From Coniella vitis (taxonomy: Eukaryota > Ascomycota > Sordariomycetes > Diaporthales > Schizoparmaceae): 64,000 nt of DNA. Both the position numbers and the translations under genes were made by a program. The notes beneath the pieces were generated by a model. The model was given only the letters and a program-made list of their open reading frames with translations. It made no database searches and was not told where the DNA came from. Location: NCBI GenBank assembly GCA_011317545.1, contig WUJK01000014.1, forward strand, positions 806,001-870,000, given 5' to 3'. Shown here piece by piece: positions 11,347 through 23,631 of the stretch (its first letter is position 1; the number at the start of each line of letters is the position of its first letter).

Positions 11347-12812
11347 GAAGAATGCCGCCTCTGGAAAATGGTCGAATACTCCGTTTTTGATGTTCACCAG
11401 GCTTGGCTGATCTTATCAGTTGGGCTCGAGATTGAGCGAGTTTTCCTTTCTCTTTTTTTTCTTACTACGCTTGGTTATCTCTTTTTTTTCCTTTTTTTTT
11501 TGGCACCATTATCATCATCTTATAATTACCAAATTCATGTGTATGATTTTCCGCTGTCTGTGGTTCCTTTTGCTTCTTCCTCATTGCACAGTAACGTCTT
11601 TATTGCTCGGGTCAATTCACGTGGAAGAGGAACATGAGACAAGGCATGGTATAGTCGAACGAATTCGAGTAGGAATTGGGCGGAAGGTTGTGGTCACTTA
11701 CTTGCTTTGTTATTTGCATCTTTGCGGATGGATTGGAAATGCAGAGAACGTCTTGGGAAGCAGGCACAACAAACCTAGTTTTTGAGGGCAGTCTAAAAGA
11801 AAAACAAAAAGACAAATAACGAGTCACAGAAGGGGCATGAAATATATTCAGTTGAAAAAAAAAAAAAAGAAAAAAAGAAAAAGAAAAAGAAAAGTATGCT
11901 TCGCTGGGGCTGTAGAATGGAAAGTCCAACCTCAAAACGTGCATGGTGTGTACCTTCTGCTACGGCTACTGCTGCTACTACCACCATTATTCACACCTCT
12001 CCCCCCTGGCATTGCGTAACGCACCATTTAGCAGCCGTGGTCTGGCTATGGTTCAAGCGAGAATGAATATGAGCATTTGGGAATTCCATCAAGGTGTAAA
12101 TGAAGAAATCTATGTTTATTCTGCCTCGAAACATTACACTTTATTCTTATCCGTCTTTCGTATGTGAAACGACAAGACGAAGCCCCAGAGTAAAGCAAAT
12201 AGATGGACCGGCGCGGGTAGCTAAATAGCTACGTAGTTAATAATGATAATGACGGCTTGTAAGAAATGTCATGAATCTTGGCCAATGCAATCCTCACACA
12301 GAGTCAGTCACCTATCAAAGGAAGAAGCACGAAAAAAAAAACACCCCTTTCGGGGGCAACGATAAATCCTCGTACTTTACGTGTAACATCATAAATGTCA
12401 GTTACCCTGGCATTCTATACACGCAACAAACCAAGCACTATCCTCCCCCCTTCTTTCCCACCCTCCTCTTCCCGGGGACTGGTGAGGGCCCTTCATTATA
12501 CCGTAAACGCCGCATTCGCCCCAAAACTCCCTATACAGGAATGCAAGTGAATGTTTGCATCCTCCCACCAATACCGAGCCGAATCATCGATGGAGCAAGA
12601 CCCGACTAAAAGAGGGAAAAAAAAAAAAAAACGACGGAATAGGAGGCATAAGAAATAAAAGATAAAAAACCAAAACCAATGAAGACAAAGCCAACAAGAC
12701 TTATGTAAACTTGGAAGAGTCATAAAAAGGAATTGATGCTTGAAACAGTCACTGCAAAAAGATAACAGAAGGCAAAGTGAAAACAATTCAGGGCAGAAAA
12801 GGCACATTCACT
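11347..12812. other. Convergent intergenic region, MRN1-like gene and ATG15
   Basis: Both flanking genes end here (plus-strand stop at 11346, minus-strand stop at 12813). The stretch holds T-rich and A-rich tracts (11452-11503, 11857-11893, 12617-12632), expected of two facing 3' regions. No gene is supported. Confidence 0.5.
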
Positions 12813-14866
12813 TCAAACCTCATCATCATCATCACCCAAAACGCCATACCCTTTGCAGGACCCAAACCAGTTTCTACGCGTACAATGCACCGGGGTGGGT
12901 TGCGAGGAATCTGCACTGGTGGTACTCGCTGACAGTTTGGACGTCGCGGTTGCACTCGGTGTAATGGGGCGCGTGGTCGTCACGGTCGGAGGAGGAGGGC
13001 CATCCGTGATTGTGGGCTCTGAAGCGGCTGCTGACGTTGCATGGCTTGCGGTTATAGTGGTGGTGATTGTGGTGTCGTAGCAACCCCAGAATCGACCTGG
13101 CGTTTCACACGTTGTAGATGTAGTAGATATGGTGCTGGATGTTGACGAGGACGTCGTCGTCGTTGTTGTCGTCGTCTTGTCGTAGCATCCGAACCAGCCG
13201 GGTGTTTTGCACGTCGATGTACTTGTGCTTGTCGTGCTGGTCGAGGTGGTCGTGCCCGTTGCTGTTCCAGTCGTCGTTTCATCAAGGCAACCCCACCAGC
13301 CAGGAGTCTTGCACGTCTCTGTCCTTGTACGCGTCTTGGTGGAAGTTGAGGACGAGCTTGTGGATGTCGGGTTGGTAGTCGAGGTCGTGGAGCTGGTCGT
13401 CCCATTACTCTCGTACATCTTCCAGTTTGCGCAGTCGCGACACTCGGGCGTGAACTTGCACTCAGCGACCAGGTCGTACTTCATGATGACATCGTTGATA
13501 ACGGACCGGATCTTATGCGTGCCGATGCCCACACGCCATCCTTTATCAGCAACCACGTCGTACACGCACTCGCGGCCCGTGTGGCATGCAGACTCCATTG
13601 CGTAGCCTGCATACGAGCACGAAGCCGTCGCGCCGTTGCACGTGCCTATGTAAACGGGGTCGGCCGTGTGGCCGAAATGGTAGGCGCCCGTAAACTCACG
13701 CGTCTGCGGCATGCCTGGGTCGGAGCCGGGCGGCACCGGGAGGCCCAGGCGCGAGACGGGCAAGGCCTCGGGGACGGCTTCGAAGGTCACAACGGGGTGC
13801 CCGTACGTGAGGCCGAGCATGCTGCTCACAGCGCCGCCGAGCGAGTGGCCTGTGATCCAGATGTTGATGGCGTCGGGGTAGAGTTCTGTGACATTGGAGT
13901 AGAGCTCGCGGGCTGCCATGTAGTATCTGTTTTCTTGGCGGAGTGCCTGCACAACGCATGTGTTGTTGCACGAGTAGGTGCCTGTTGCGCAGTTGCAGAC
14001 TTGGTGCCACAGCCAGGGGCCCTGCTGCGCACAGCAACAGCTGAAAAACAGATTGTCGTTTTCCTTGTCATTGGTGGTCGTGCCCTCGCCGTCGAAGACG
14101 GCCATGGAGGTGCCCTTGAGGCCAATGACAATGGTCGAGTTGGTTTCATCGGCAAACACGTGGCCGCGCAGACCGTCACTCTCCCAGCCGAAATCCGCGG
14201 ATCGGTTGAACCAATCGCCTACCTCAAGCCATTCGGCATCCCCCTCCTGTTCGACATAGGCGTTGGCCGACATGTACGCCAGCGCGAGGATGGTGTCCTT
14301 GTCCGTGATATCTGGACCAGCAACATCGTCGAGCGTCCACGCGTCCGCGGAGAGCACGGAAACGAAGCCCTGCTCCCTTGATAAGGCCACTATCGGATCA
14401 ACGACACTGGGGCGTCGGTCTACCAGCCTTTGTATGCGCGTGGCATCGCTTCGTGCCCGTAATGGCGGCAGTCGCTCTGCTGCGTGGTCGTCCTCGGCGG
14501 CCAGCCATATCGACTCTTGGGTGTGGACCACGTCTTGTCGTCTGTGGAGTGATGGGTATTTGTGGGTTCCATGGTGGAAGACGTGGCGGAGGGACTGTAT
14601 TCAGGGGACGTGAGTTAGCACTGTCCGTAAAGAAACCAAGTTCGGGGAAAGACATGGGTATTTACAAAGACGTGGTTCGCTGGTGGCGGTGGCTCAGGAG
14701 AGGGGTTAAAGAAGTCGGGCTTGAAGGGCACAGCGGCCTGCAGGTCTGGCCGCGAAGCGTGAACAGCGGCTGGAGCAAGTGTGAGGAAGGAGAGAAGCAC
14801 GCTGGCAGTCACTCTTCCGGCGGATGTGCAGGCATCACCGCCCCTGGCCCTGCGCCTGAGGATCAT
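12813..14866 (-). CDS. ATG15: Autophagy-related vacuolar lipase Atg15
   Basis: Lipase that breaks down autophagic and multivesicular bodies in the vacuole. Exons on the minus strand: 14866-14666 and 14594-12813; 660 residues. The 71-nt intron has donor GTAAAT, branch site GCTAACTCAC and acceptor TACAG; the junction restores the family segment SLRHVFHHGTHKYPSLHR. One hydrophobic N-terminal segment (about residues 19-36) fits the type II membrane anchor used for delivery by the MVB route. The catalytic nucleophile is Ser318 in ITGHSLGG; likely partners are Asp379 (HTADPVY) and His427 (IGTHKI). After residue ~460 comes a Ser/Thr-rich tail with three spaced copies of a Cys-x-TPG-x-x-x-GC-x-D motif, typical of filamentous-fungal Atg15. 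The true start is ATG 14866; the open frame extending to 14950 begins with TTG. Confidence 0.93.
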
Positions 14867-16026
14867 GGTCGGGGGAGTGAGTGGATGTTCACGAGAGGAG
14901 CGATGTGAAGGCGAGCCACAGCCGCCACGGGTTGAATGGACGATGTGCAAGTAGGAGTGGCCGCAGGATATACGTCGATAATGGGTAACGGTGTGCAGGT
15001 ATCTTGCAAAGATAAGATGAAGGACGTGGTCTGCGGTGATGCTCCTGCAAGGCTGGTAAAGGAGGCGATAACGATGGCGATGGCCGTCGCCAAAGTGTCA
15101 CATGGGACTTGAGCGTGCACACGCCGCCCCAGGAGAGAGGAGAAGGTACCCTCCATGACGACACGGGCGTTGCCTTATCGGTGCCTGTTGATCGGCGTTA
15201 AGCCCGCTAATGCAGGCCTGCTGTGCACATAGCAATGGCGGTACTTTAACGCTGTGTCACTGGGCACGTCGGCACGCTAGGCAATGCACCCTTGGCACTC
15301 TGCCACCCCACGCCTAACCGGCCCTTACCGGCCCGCTAAGGCTTGCCCCAGAAGCCCGATTTGCACTCCCAAGCCCCTGTAAGTATTTGGTGTTATAGTC
15401 CTACGAGTACTTACTTGCTGTACACGGAGCACCATCCGAGGAAGTCTATACTTTCTCGAGAGTACCCAGGTAGCCATTGATTGCCAACAGCTCGACGCTT
15501 CAGACTGCCATCACTCTCATTGTATATCGTGAAATGGATACATGTTCAGTAGTATACCTGTCATCTCAGTCTGCTGAAGGATACGGCTCCCAGAGAGCTT
15601 GGACGGCTTATGCATCATGATCAATCAGCCCAAAGGCAGATACTGACCGCAGCTGCTATGTGCTATTCTTGTGGCAAGATACACTTGAGGGCTGTCGTGA
15701 GCCACACTATGTACTCCTTTGGGCCCTCGCCCGTCTGTATCAGGGTTATCAGTTTGCATGTTGAAGGTATTCGCCTTCATGCTGCCGCGGGTACTCAACC
15801 TCTAGTATGAATAACCCTGATGATTTGGACACCAGCCAATCTATAGAACCATGGCCGTCTCAATAGAGGTAGATGCCTGCCCAGGAGGTGTTCAGCATCT
15901 GCCAAGTGCAGCATCAGAGCCCAAAACACAACAATTGGCAGCGTGCTGCCGGATATCACAGCTGCTAGTGGCTTACATGAAGAGCGAGTTTTCCTTCTAC
16001 CCTAACCCTGGTCTGCTGGCCAATGC
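14867..16026. other. Intergenic: ATG15 promoter and left flank of the Copia element
   Basis: The first few hundred bases should be the ATG15 promoter. No gene is supported. Base composition is normal right up to the element, so RIP has not spread visibly into this flank. An inverted repeat with a nested hairpin lies at 15739-15821. Confidence 0.5.
15739..15821. repeat. Inverted repeat with nested hairpin
   Basis: ATCAGGGTTAT at 15739-15749 is matched by its reverse complement ATAACCCTGAT at 15811-15821. Between them lies a shorter hairpin, TGAAGG - TATTCG - CCTTCA (about 15761-15779). It could be a structured RNA element, a tiny MITE remnant or chance; no flanking duplication was recognised. 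Confidence 0.4.
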
Positions 16027-16031
16027 CTAGT
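16027..16031. repeat. Target-site duplication, left copy (CTAGT)
   Basis: CTAGT directly abuts the left LTR and is repeated exactly at 23847-23851 after the right LTR. Five bases is the usual duplication length for Copia integrases. Confidence 0.85.
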
Positions 16032-16246
16032 TAAGAAAATAAAGTGTGCACAAAGCTTAGTCATCAGCTGAAACAGGCGAAACAAAAGAGAGGTTAAAAG
16101 AGTATATATATTTTATATATCTAGCTATAAAAAAGAGCTATTATTCGAATATTTAAGTATCGCCGAAGCTATTATTCTGCTTATATAAAGCCTATTATTA
16201 GGCTAATATAATAGCTTTCGGGTTAGGGTTAAATACTACTTTTATA
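16032..16246 (-). repeat. Left LTR (3' LTR of the minus-strand element)
   Basis: 215-bp direct repeat of 23632-23846. Its outer ~75 bp keep C and G where the right copy has T or A (GTGTGCACAAAGC against GTATATATAAAGC). Its inner part is fully RIP-converted, for example AAATACTACTTTTATA where the right LTR still reads GAATGCCACTTTCACA. Confidence 0.92.
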
Positions 16247-16398
16247 TACCCCCTAACTGGTAAGGATATCGCTAATTATACTAGTAGCAGCCTAATATAT
16301 ACTTTAATATATATTCGTCGCGTTTTACTAGTTTAAGATTCCTTCTCTTTTTCCTTTAGACTAACTTAAACTTATAAACTATAAGTTAAGTATAATTA

Positions 16399-17952
16399 TT
16401 ATTTAACGTACCTAATTATATACTAATTAACGCTCTAACCCGTAAATCCAGCGATATAGGTATAGATTATTCTATAAATAACGATCCTAATATCCCGATT
16501 CGCCCTTTTTTATCCTTTAATAACGTTTTTAGTTATAATACTATTTCCGCGCTTAACGAGGTCGAAGAGGTACTTAGCTCCGAATTTAATAATCTAATAA
16601 ACGGAATCTACCCTTTATAGGAGTTTGCTAATATAATAAGAGAGGACGATAGAGTAATAGGTTAACCTAACGATTTAGCCCGGTTAACTAGTATTACTAT
16701 TATTAATGCTAACTCTAACGCCGGCGATAATAACCCTTCTTATCCGTCCCGTACTAATCGTTCCCTCGGTAAATCTTCTCGTTTAGGCTTATCTTATACG
16801 AATCGGCCGACTAATCTTAAAGTTATAGATAATATCTATACGTTTACTAGTAATAATACTATTCCCTATGCCGATTCTCCCCGGAAACGGGTATTTAGAT
16901 AGTCTCCTTATACCCCTACTAAGAGAACTAAGTTATAGGTTACTAGTAGTTTTAAACTTATTAACTCTCGCCCCTAAAAACCCCTTCCTTAGGCTTAACC
17001 TTAACTTTTAGCTAATAATAACGATAATAATAATAATATTAATAATACTATTTTATCCGCTATTACTACCCCTTCTCGCCGCCCTAAGACCGTCTGTAAA
17101 TATATAATTACTATTATTAAGGAGGGCTAAATTAAGCGCCTAACTCCCTATATCGCTTATATTAAAAGCTATAATAATAGTAATAGTAACGGTAAATATA
17201 TCTTTACCCCTAATACTCCTAATTATAACTATTATTATAAGTAGAATTATACTTATATACTTATCCCCCCCGTCCTTAAGCCCTTTATAGACCGAATCTT
17301 CCGTTTTAAACGTATTACTTAAGGTATCGAAGGAAACCTTAATCTTAATAATAAGAAGGCGGTATCCGGTGCCGAAATAAAGGTTAGTTACGCTTTTTAG
17401 GTATAGAAAGCTGCCTTTAAGCTATAAGAAGGGGGATAATTTAATAGTTTAAACGGCTTACCCGATAATATAGTTTCTATTATTAATTATACTAAGCTAA
17501 AAAGGGCTATTAACCGTTTTTATAACGATCTCCGCTAGATTAGGGAGTTACTTAATATAAGTAAAAGGGCTAGATAATAGTTAAATAAGCGGAAAGACGA
17601 GCTTACGTATAGTATTAAGGATTATAAGGTTATATATCTTACTTTAGAGGAGGAGAAGGCGAGTTTATAAACTAGGATAGCCGGTTTTAAACGAGAGAGG
17701 ACCCGATTTATAAATAAAATTACCGCTTTATAAGAGGAGAACGCTAATTTATAAGGAGAAAGGACCCGTTTAAGGGAGGAGAATATTTCTTTATAGGCTA
17801 GTTTAAACGATTACGATCCGTATAAGAAAGCTTCTACTTAGCGAGAATAGAGAATTACTCGTAATAAGGCTGCTTTAGAGATAGCGAAAGTCCTTAATAA
17901 AATTCTCCTTAAGCTAAAGGTTTAAAGTATAGAGTTTAAGTATTTATATTAA
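16399..17952 (+). pseudogene. Antisense RIP-degraded reading frame inside the Copia element
   Basis: One plus-strand frame runs about 518 codons from roughly 16399 to the double stop at 17950-17955 without any frameshift. Nearly all its internal stops are TAA or TAG where CAA/CAG (or TGG) would be the RIP precursor. The N-terminal half is rich in Asn, Ser, Thr and Pro with basic patches. The C-terminal ~170 codons give a coiled-coil pattern of Leu, Glu, Arg and Lys heptads (for example EEKASL, GERTRLREENISL). It points opposite to gag-pol and ends about 60 bp from the end of pol, so the two are convergent. I do not recognise the family. It may be an accessory protein of the element or a captured host gene. 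The start codon is lost (ATG to ATA expected). Confidence 0.6.
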
Positions 17953-18019
17953 TAAAAAAGGGTTTTTTAGTATATCCTCTTATTATTTTATTATAATATT
18001 ATAATTATTTTATACTTAA

Positions 18020-21000
18020 ATAATTATAGTTAAATCTTAAAGATTTAAGAGAGCTCTAAAATACTTAAATTAGGCTCGATCTAGCGGTTTAATTAAACTG
18101 TCGGCTAGTATCTATTTTATAGGTAAATATATTACTTTAAATATACCTTTTTAATACTCCTATTTAAGCTATAATTAACTAATATTAATATACTTAAGCT
18201 TTATACTAATTTTCTTATATTTAGCTATTATTAGCTATATTATCTGCTAGTTATTATAGTAGATATTCTATATTTCCCTAAGGTTTATAGAGATATCTTG
18301 AAGTAAGCGTTTAAACGCTATTATTTCCTTTACTATTAAAGATAGGGTATTAAGCTCCGCCTTTATAATAGATATAACGATTATAGATTATTTACCTAAT
18401 TTCTAAGCGATTATACCCCCGAATAATATAAATATATATCTAAACGTAGACTTTCGGTCCTTTATATCGTTTATAAAGGACGAATCTCCCGATATATATA
18501 ATACTTATACTTTAGGAGCTATACTATTATATTAAATACTTAGGAATTTAGTTCTATAGAGGTATCTAATTACCTAATCGGTAGCTTTATAATATACTTA
18601 ACTTAGGTTTATAAGGAAACGAGAAAGGAATAAGTATACGAATACTACGTCTAGGCGTAGTATAATAGCTATATAAAGGATAAAACCGATCTTCTCTTAA
18701 TATAACTTTACCTCTTCCTTTATAGCTTTGCTTATATTCTTTTTAAGCTTAGCGAAGGGCGAGATTAGTAAGTAGGGTAGAAATACTAGTATATCCGTTA
18801 AACCGAACTTTTTAGCTACCTTTTCGATATAAGTATTATAAAGAAGGCGAATAGTTATTTTGCTTCGGTTATATATTATTCGGATACCTAGGAACTATTC
18901 GGCTAGTCCTTAGTTAACGATATTATACGCCTTAGTAATACCCTTTTTAATCCTTATTACTTCTACTTTAGCCGATTATATATAAAATATTAAGATATTA
19001 TCTATATAGAATAATAGAGTAATCTTATTATCTCTACTTTTAAATATATATAATTCTTTAGATAATAGCTTAAGCTTAAGTTCTCTAAGGGTATTATAAA
19101 GGTCTTTATATTATATAAGGGGCGAATTATATAAACTATAGAGTACTTTCTTTAACTTAGCGATTTTATCGATAACTTTAAATCCGTTTAGTAGTTTAAC
19201 GTATACTTCCTCTTATCCTTCTCTATTAGCGTTAAGGAACGCTCCGGTTATATCTATTTAGTTTACCTTTAGGTCCTTTTAAGCTATAATAGCTATAAGT
19301 ATACGAAAAGCGCGTATTATAAGTATTATAGCGTAGGTATCGAAGATATTAGTATCCTATAGATCTCCTCTTATATAAATCCGTACTTTAAACGAGGATA
19401 GGATATTATTACCGTCTATTTTATAGCGAAATACTTACTTAAGCGGTAATAGCTTATTATATACTTTCGCCTTATCGACTTTCTTCTATACGTATATAAT
19501 CGTTAACTAGTATATCTCCTTTCTTATAGCCCTAAACTATTAATCGCGGAAAGGTAATTTCTAAGCTTATACCTAGTTTAATAGTTCTTTAGGTAGGTTA
19601 TTAATATACTAGGGATATAATATAAACTTAGTAATTTTATCCTATATCTAACTAAGCGTATTATTAGCGTTAACCGCCGTTATAAATATAGCGTATAATA
19701 TAGCGTATCTTACGTTTAGTTCCGGCTATATATCTATTAGTACGGTAGCTAGATAAGCCTATTATCGCTTAAATAGGTAAAATACGCTTATAAAGGCGAA
19801 TAGCCTTCGGATAAATAGCTTAAGTAGCTCGGAGTTCTTTCTTTTATACCTACGAATAGGCGTTTATTTAAATACCTTTTATATTAGTACTCTCTATTTA
19901 TTAGATCTCCGTAAAAAGGGCGGAATATTCTATTATATATCCTCCTCGGTTCTAATAATTAAATATCTTTAATTAATTAGATTATCTCGGCTATCTATAA
20001 GTAATAGTTATTATAGTTAAGGCTTAAACTAATAATCCTCGTTATATATTAATAATTAACGCTCTAGCGGTTTCTCGACTTTAAGGGGTAATTTATCTAC
20101 TTTAGCGAGTTATATATTACTAATAGGGTTTATATCTATAGATTATTTATCTTCTCTAGCTATAAAGCTAGTAGGGTCTTTATCTACCTTAATATCGCTA
20201 TTAATAGGGTTTATTTAAGTTTATATATATATAAAGGCGTTGCTTTATTATAGTTAAACGTAGTTATTTAAGCTTTAGTAGCAATTAGAGAGTTATAAGT
20301 TCTTTATACTTAACTTAGGTATAGGTATATCCTCTATAATCTAGTCCGGAATACCTTCTAAACTATTTATATAAGGCTATTTACCCCTTAGTTCTAAGGG
20401 CAGATTAACGTTAGTATATATTATATATAAGTTTAAATCGGTTACTTAAAACGAGAAGGTATAATATTCTCCTATATTTACTTAAACGTATAAAGTATCT
20501 AAAATCTCCTTTAATCTTATCTCCTATAATAGTATTTTCTCGAACTAATAGTTAGGAAGGGGCTATCTAAGCTTCTCCTTTAACGGGTTATAGAAGATTA
20601 TCTTATTAAACTAAATATTCCTTATTATACGTATTATATCTATAAAGGGTATCTATACTCTAAAGATATTTAAGGCGATATAGCCTATAAGATATCTAAT
20701 ATATATATATTCCGCCGTTTTTATCTCTTTCCTAAAGTTTCCTACTTCTCTCTCTACTCTAAGTATATAGGTATAATAGCTATAGGTATAAATATAGCTC
20801 TAGTTAGGGCGAAGGTCCTTATTTAATAGCGTTATCGGTATATTCCGACGGAACTATCCCTTAAATAGATTATTTAGGGACTATTAATACTTTATTACCG
20901 CTAGGCTAATATTATATAAATAGGCTATTATTTTTATCGCTTCGGGCTATAGATAAAATAGTAGGTTTATAGATAATAATATTATTAATTATTTCTTAAT

Positions 21001-23450
21001 TAATTCGCGCTTTACTTTCTCGGCTATACTATTAGGCTCTTTTATATATAAAGGGGTTACTTTAAGCTCGATTCCTACCTCCTAGTACTATTACGTATAG
21101 GCTATATTATAGTTTATACGTAGAATAGCGGCTTTACCGTTTTAGCGGATTTTATATACGTTAAGCTAAAACTATTAGTATACCTAGGCGACGAAATTAT
21201 AAACTAAGCTAAAGACCGTCGGTCCTATCTTATCTATAGCTATAGAGATAAAGAATTTATCTAAGAACTTATCCTTAAATACTATTATATACCTAGCCTC
21301 TCCTATACCCGGGTAAAACGTAAATATATCCTAATAAACCCTTTAGAAGGGCCTAAGGCTAATATTCTTAAACGGTCCTCGGTATATAACTCGAGTTAGG
21401 AACGCTTTCGTATAATATTCGTAATTTAGTCTTCGTATACCGTTTATTTTAACTCTATAGGCTTATTAGACTAGCTTTTATAATACTTATACGCCTAAAT
21501 AGCCTGAATATAAATACTATAGGTACTCCGAGTCCTCTCGGTCTTTAAATAGATTAAAAGATAAATAAAATAGTAAGTTCGAAACGGGTAGATATAGTAT
21601 ACCGGCTTTATTAGACGGAATAAAAGAGGGTAATAATAGATAGGAGGAGTAATATAGAATATATTTAAAGAAGGCTAAGTTAAAATACCTTTTTAGGGTT
21701 ACTAGAACTTTATTATCGCTTAAATTGCTTAAATATAATATATAATTAAAACTATAGTACTAAACTCCCTTTTTAGCTAATAATACTTTAGAGATAATAT
21801 TTATATAAAAACCTTCTACTAAGTATACCTTTTTAAGAATAAGGTTATATATTTTATTATTAAGGTACCGTTTAATAATTTATATATTATATCCCTTAAC
21901 TAGGAATAAGGTACTACCTATACTAACGGTTATACTATTATCTTTAGGGACGAATAACCTATCCTCTAAAAGTAAGATACTATTAATAAGGTATATAGCT
22001 CTATAGTTATCTAAAACGGTATTTCGTAAAAGGTTATAATAGCCTTCCTCGATTATAGAGAAGGCTCTATTAAACTAGTTCTAAAAGAGTAGGTTTAGGT
22101 TAATTACTACTATAATCTAGGCTAAATAGGATTATAATAACTAAGATAAAGAGACTATATATATTATACTTTATATAAATATATATATAAAATATAGTAT
22201 AACTAAAGGAAAAGATATAAAGAAATAGAGTATATAGGCGTTCTAAGCCCCGTTTATCCTTTAAGGTATCCTCCTATATACTTATTATCTTTATTATTAC
22301 TATTCGTTTACCTTAATCGGCCCGAACTATTTAAACTAGGAAAGTCTAATAGGTTCTAGCCGTTAGGTAGCTACTTCTTTATAATAAGTTTACTAATAAG
22401 GTATTTATATTACCTTAGTCCTAACTTCTACTATATATAGTAGATCTCTTTCTTATTTAGTATAACCTTTACGTTATCCGGTTTTATCCTGTTATATACC
22501 TATTTAAGCTATTAATAGGTTTATAATTACTAGCTATAATAATAAAATAGAGTTTTATATAAATACTTATAATTTAAATGCTTCTTATTAGTAAAGGATC
22601 TACCGGAATTATTATTTTATACCGAGTTAGTATAGACTAGCGTATTAAATATATTAATACCCGTCTTTAACCCTTTACTAGAGATTAAATCGATTAAGAA
22701 AAGAGTAGAATAAGCCTTAGAGTAATACTTAATAGATAGGATATCCTTACTAATTACCTAGTTTATAATATAATCCTATAGTATTCGAGTTACTTAGTTT
22801 AGAGCTAGGCGATACTAAATAACTATAAGGAATAGCTTTATAGCGTATATTCCCGTAGCCTTAGGGAGGTTATTTACTTTAGCTTAAATATACGCCTATA
22901 TATACTCGTTTAGCTATTTAGAGGCTAAAATCGGATATCTAGTCTTCTCGAGAACTACGAGATATTTTTAGTAAACGAAGTTTTATATAATAATATCCGA
23001 AGGTAATAGTTCCTCTTTTAGTTTCTTTATAAGGTCTTTAAGTATCTATTAATCTTTAGTCTTAGCGAGGTTTATACGAATAGGCTAAAGTAGAGAGTTT
23101 AGGACTATCTTATTAATTTAGGTAGCGATCTTTTCGAGGGCTATTTTCTTCTCCTTCTCGGTCGATAAACCGATTTAGTAGTTTCGGACCTATTTATTAT
23201 AGAATCGTTAGCGTTATTCCTATATCGGAGGTACGAATCCCTTATCTAAGTTATTATAAGTCTTCTTATAATCGTTAAGAAGACCTCTATATAGTATTTT
23301 ATCCGATTATACTTATATAAGTATACTTAGACTAGTTATTTATATATTAGGGTCTTTAGGGTCTATATCGGATTAGATACCTTTTTACTAATAATAGGCC
23401 TTAAGCGTAGCGTACTATACCGGAAAGGTAATAGAATCCGTATATTTTAC
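18020..23450 (-). pseudogene. Degraded gag-pol of the Copia element
   Basis: Fragments of all expected domains are readable on the minus strand if TAA/TAG are taken as mutated CAA/CAG/TGG. A helical Gag-like segment lies about 22.8-23.1 kb. A protease-like LDN-x-x-A motif lies near 21966-22020. A gag-pre-integrase motif (YLYSGYLG, from an HxxSGHLG type) lies near 21485-21535. Integrase includes KEPNSIAEK at about 21010-21060. RT includes KLKKVLYSLYNSP near 19110-19165 and YIDN (from YVDD) near 18991-19011. RNase H includes KAELNTLSL near 18340-18375, and the end of pol carries LADSLIKPLDRA near 18060-18110. Many in-frame stops make the gene non-functional. Boundaries are approximate because start and stop codons are themselves mutated. 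Confidence 0.85.
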
Positions 23451-23631
23451 TTAATATTCAAAGTCCTCTAAAGCTATCGTAAGAAAAGTGGGTCCTTACG
23501 GCTTAGATAGTCGGTTTACACCGTTATTAGGGATTAAAGATATTAAATAAAAGTGATTTTAACTAGTAAGCTTATACGTTTACTTAGGAAAAGGAGATTC
23601 TAGCCGTTTAGCTCGTATCCGGGCTTATAAC

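Noticed and set aside
13515..14381. 288-codon plus-strand frame opposite ATG15
   Set aside because: Shadow of the ATG15 exon; no family resemblance, and ATG15 has its full catalytic motif set on the other strand.
14867..14950. Extension of ATG15 upstream to 14950
   Set aside because: The open frame starts at TTG; ATG 14866 is followed by a basic stretch and hydrophobic anchor as expected.
16247..23631. AT-rich interior as a centromere fragment or mitochondrial insertion
   Set aside because: LTRs, target duplication and ordered Copia domains explain it; the AT bias is due to CpA-to-TpA change.
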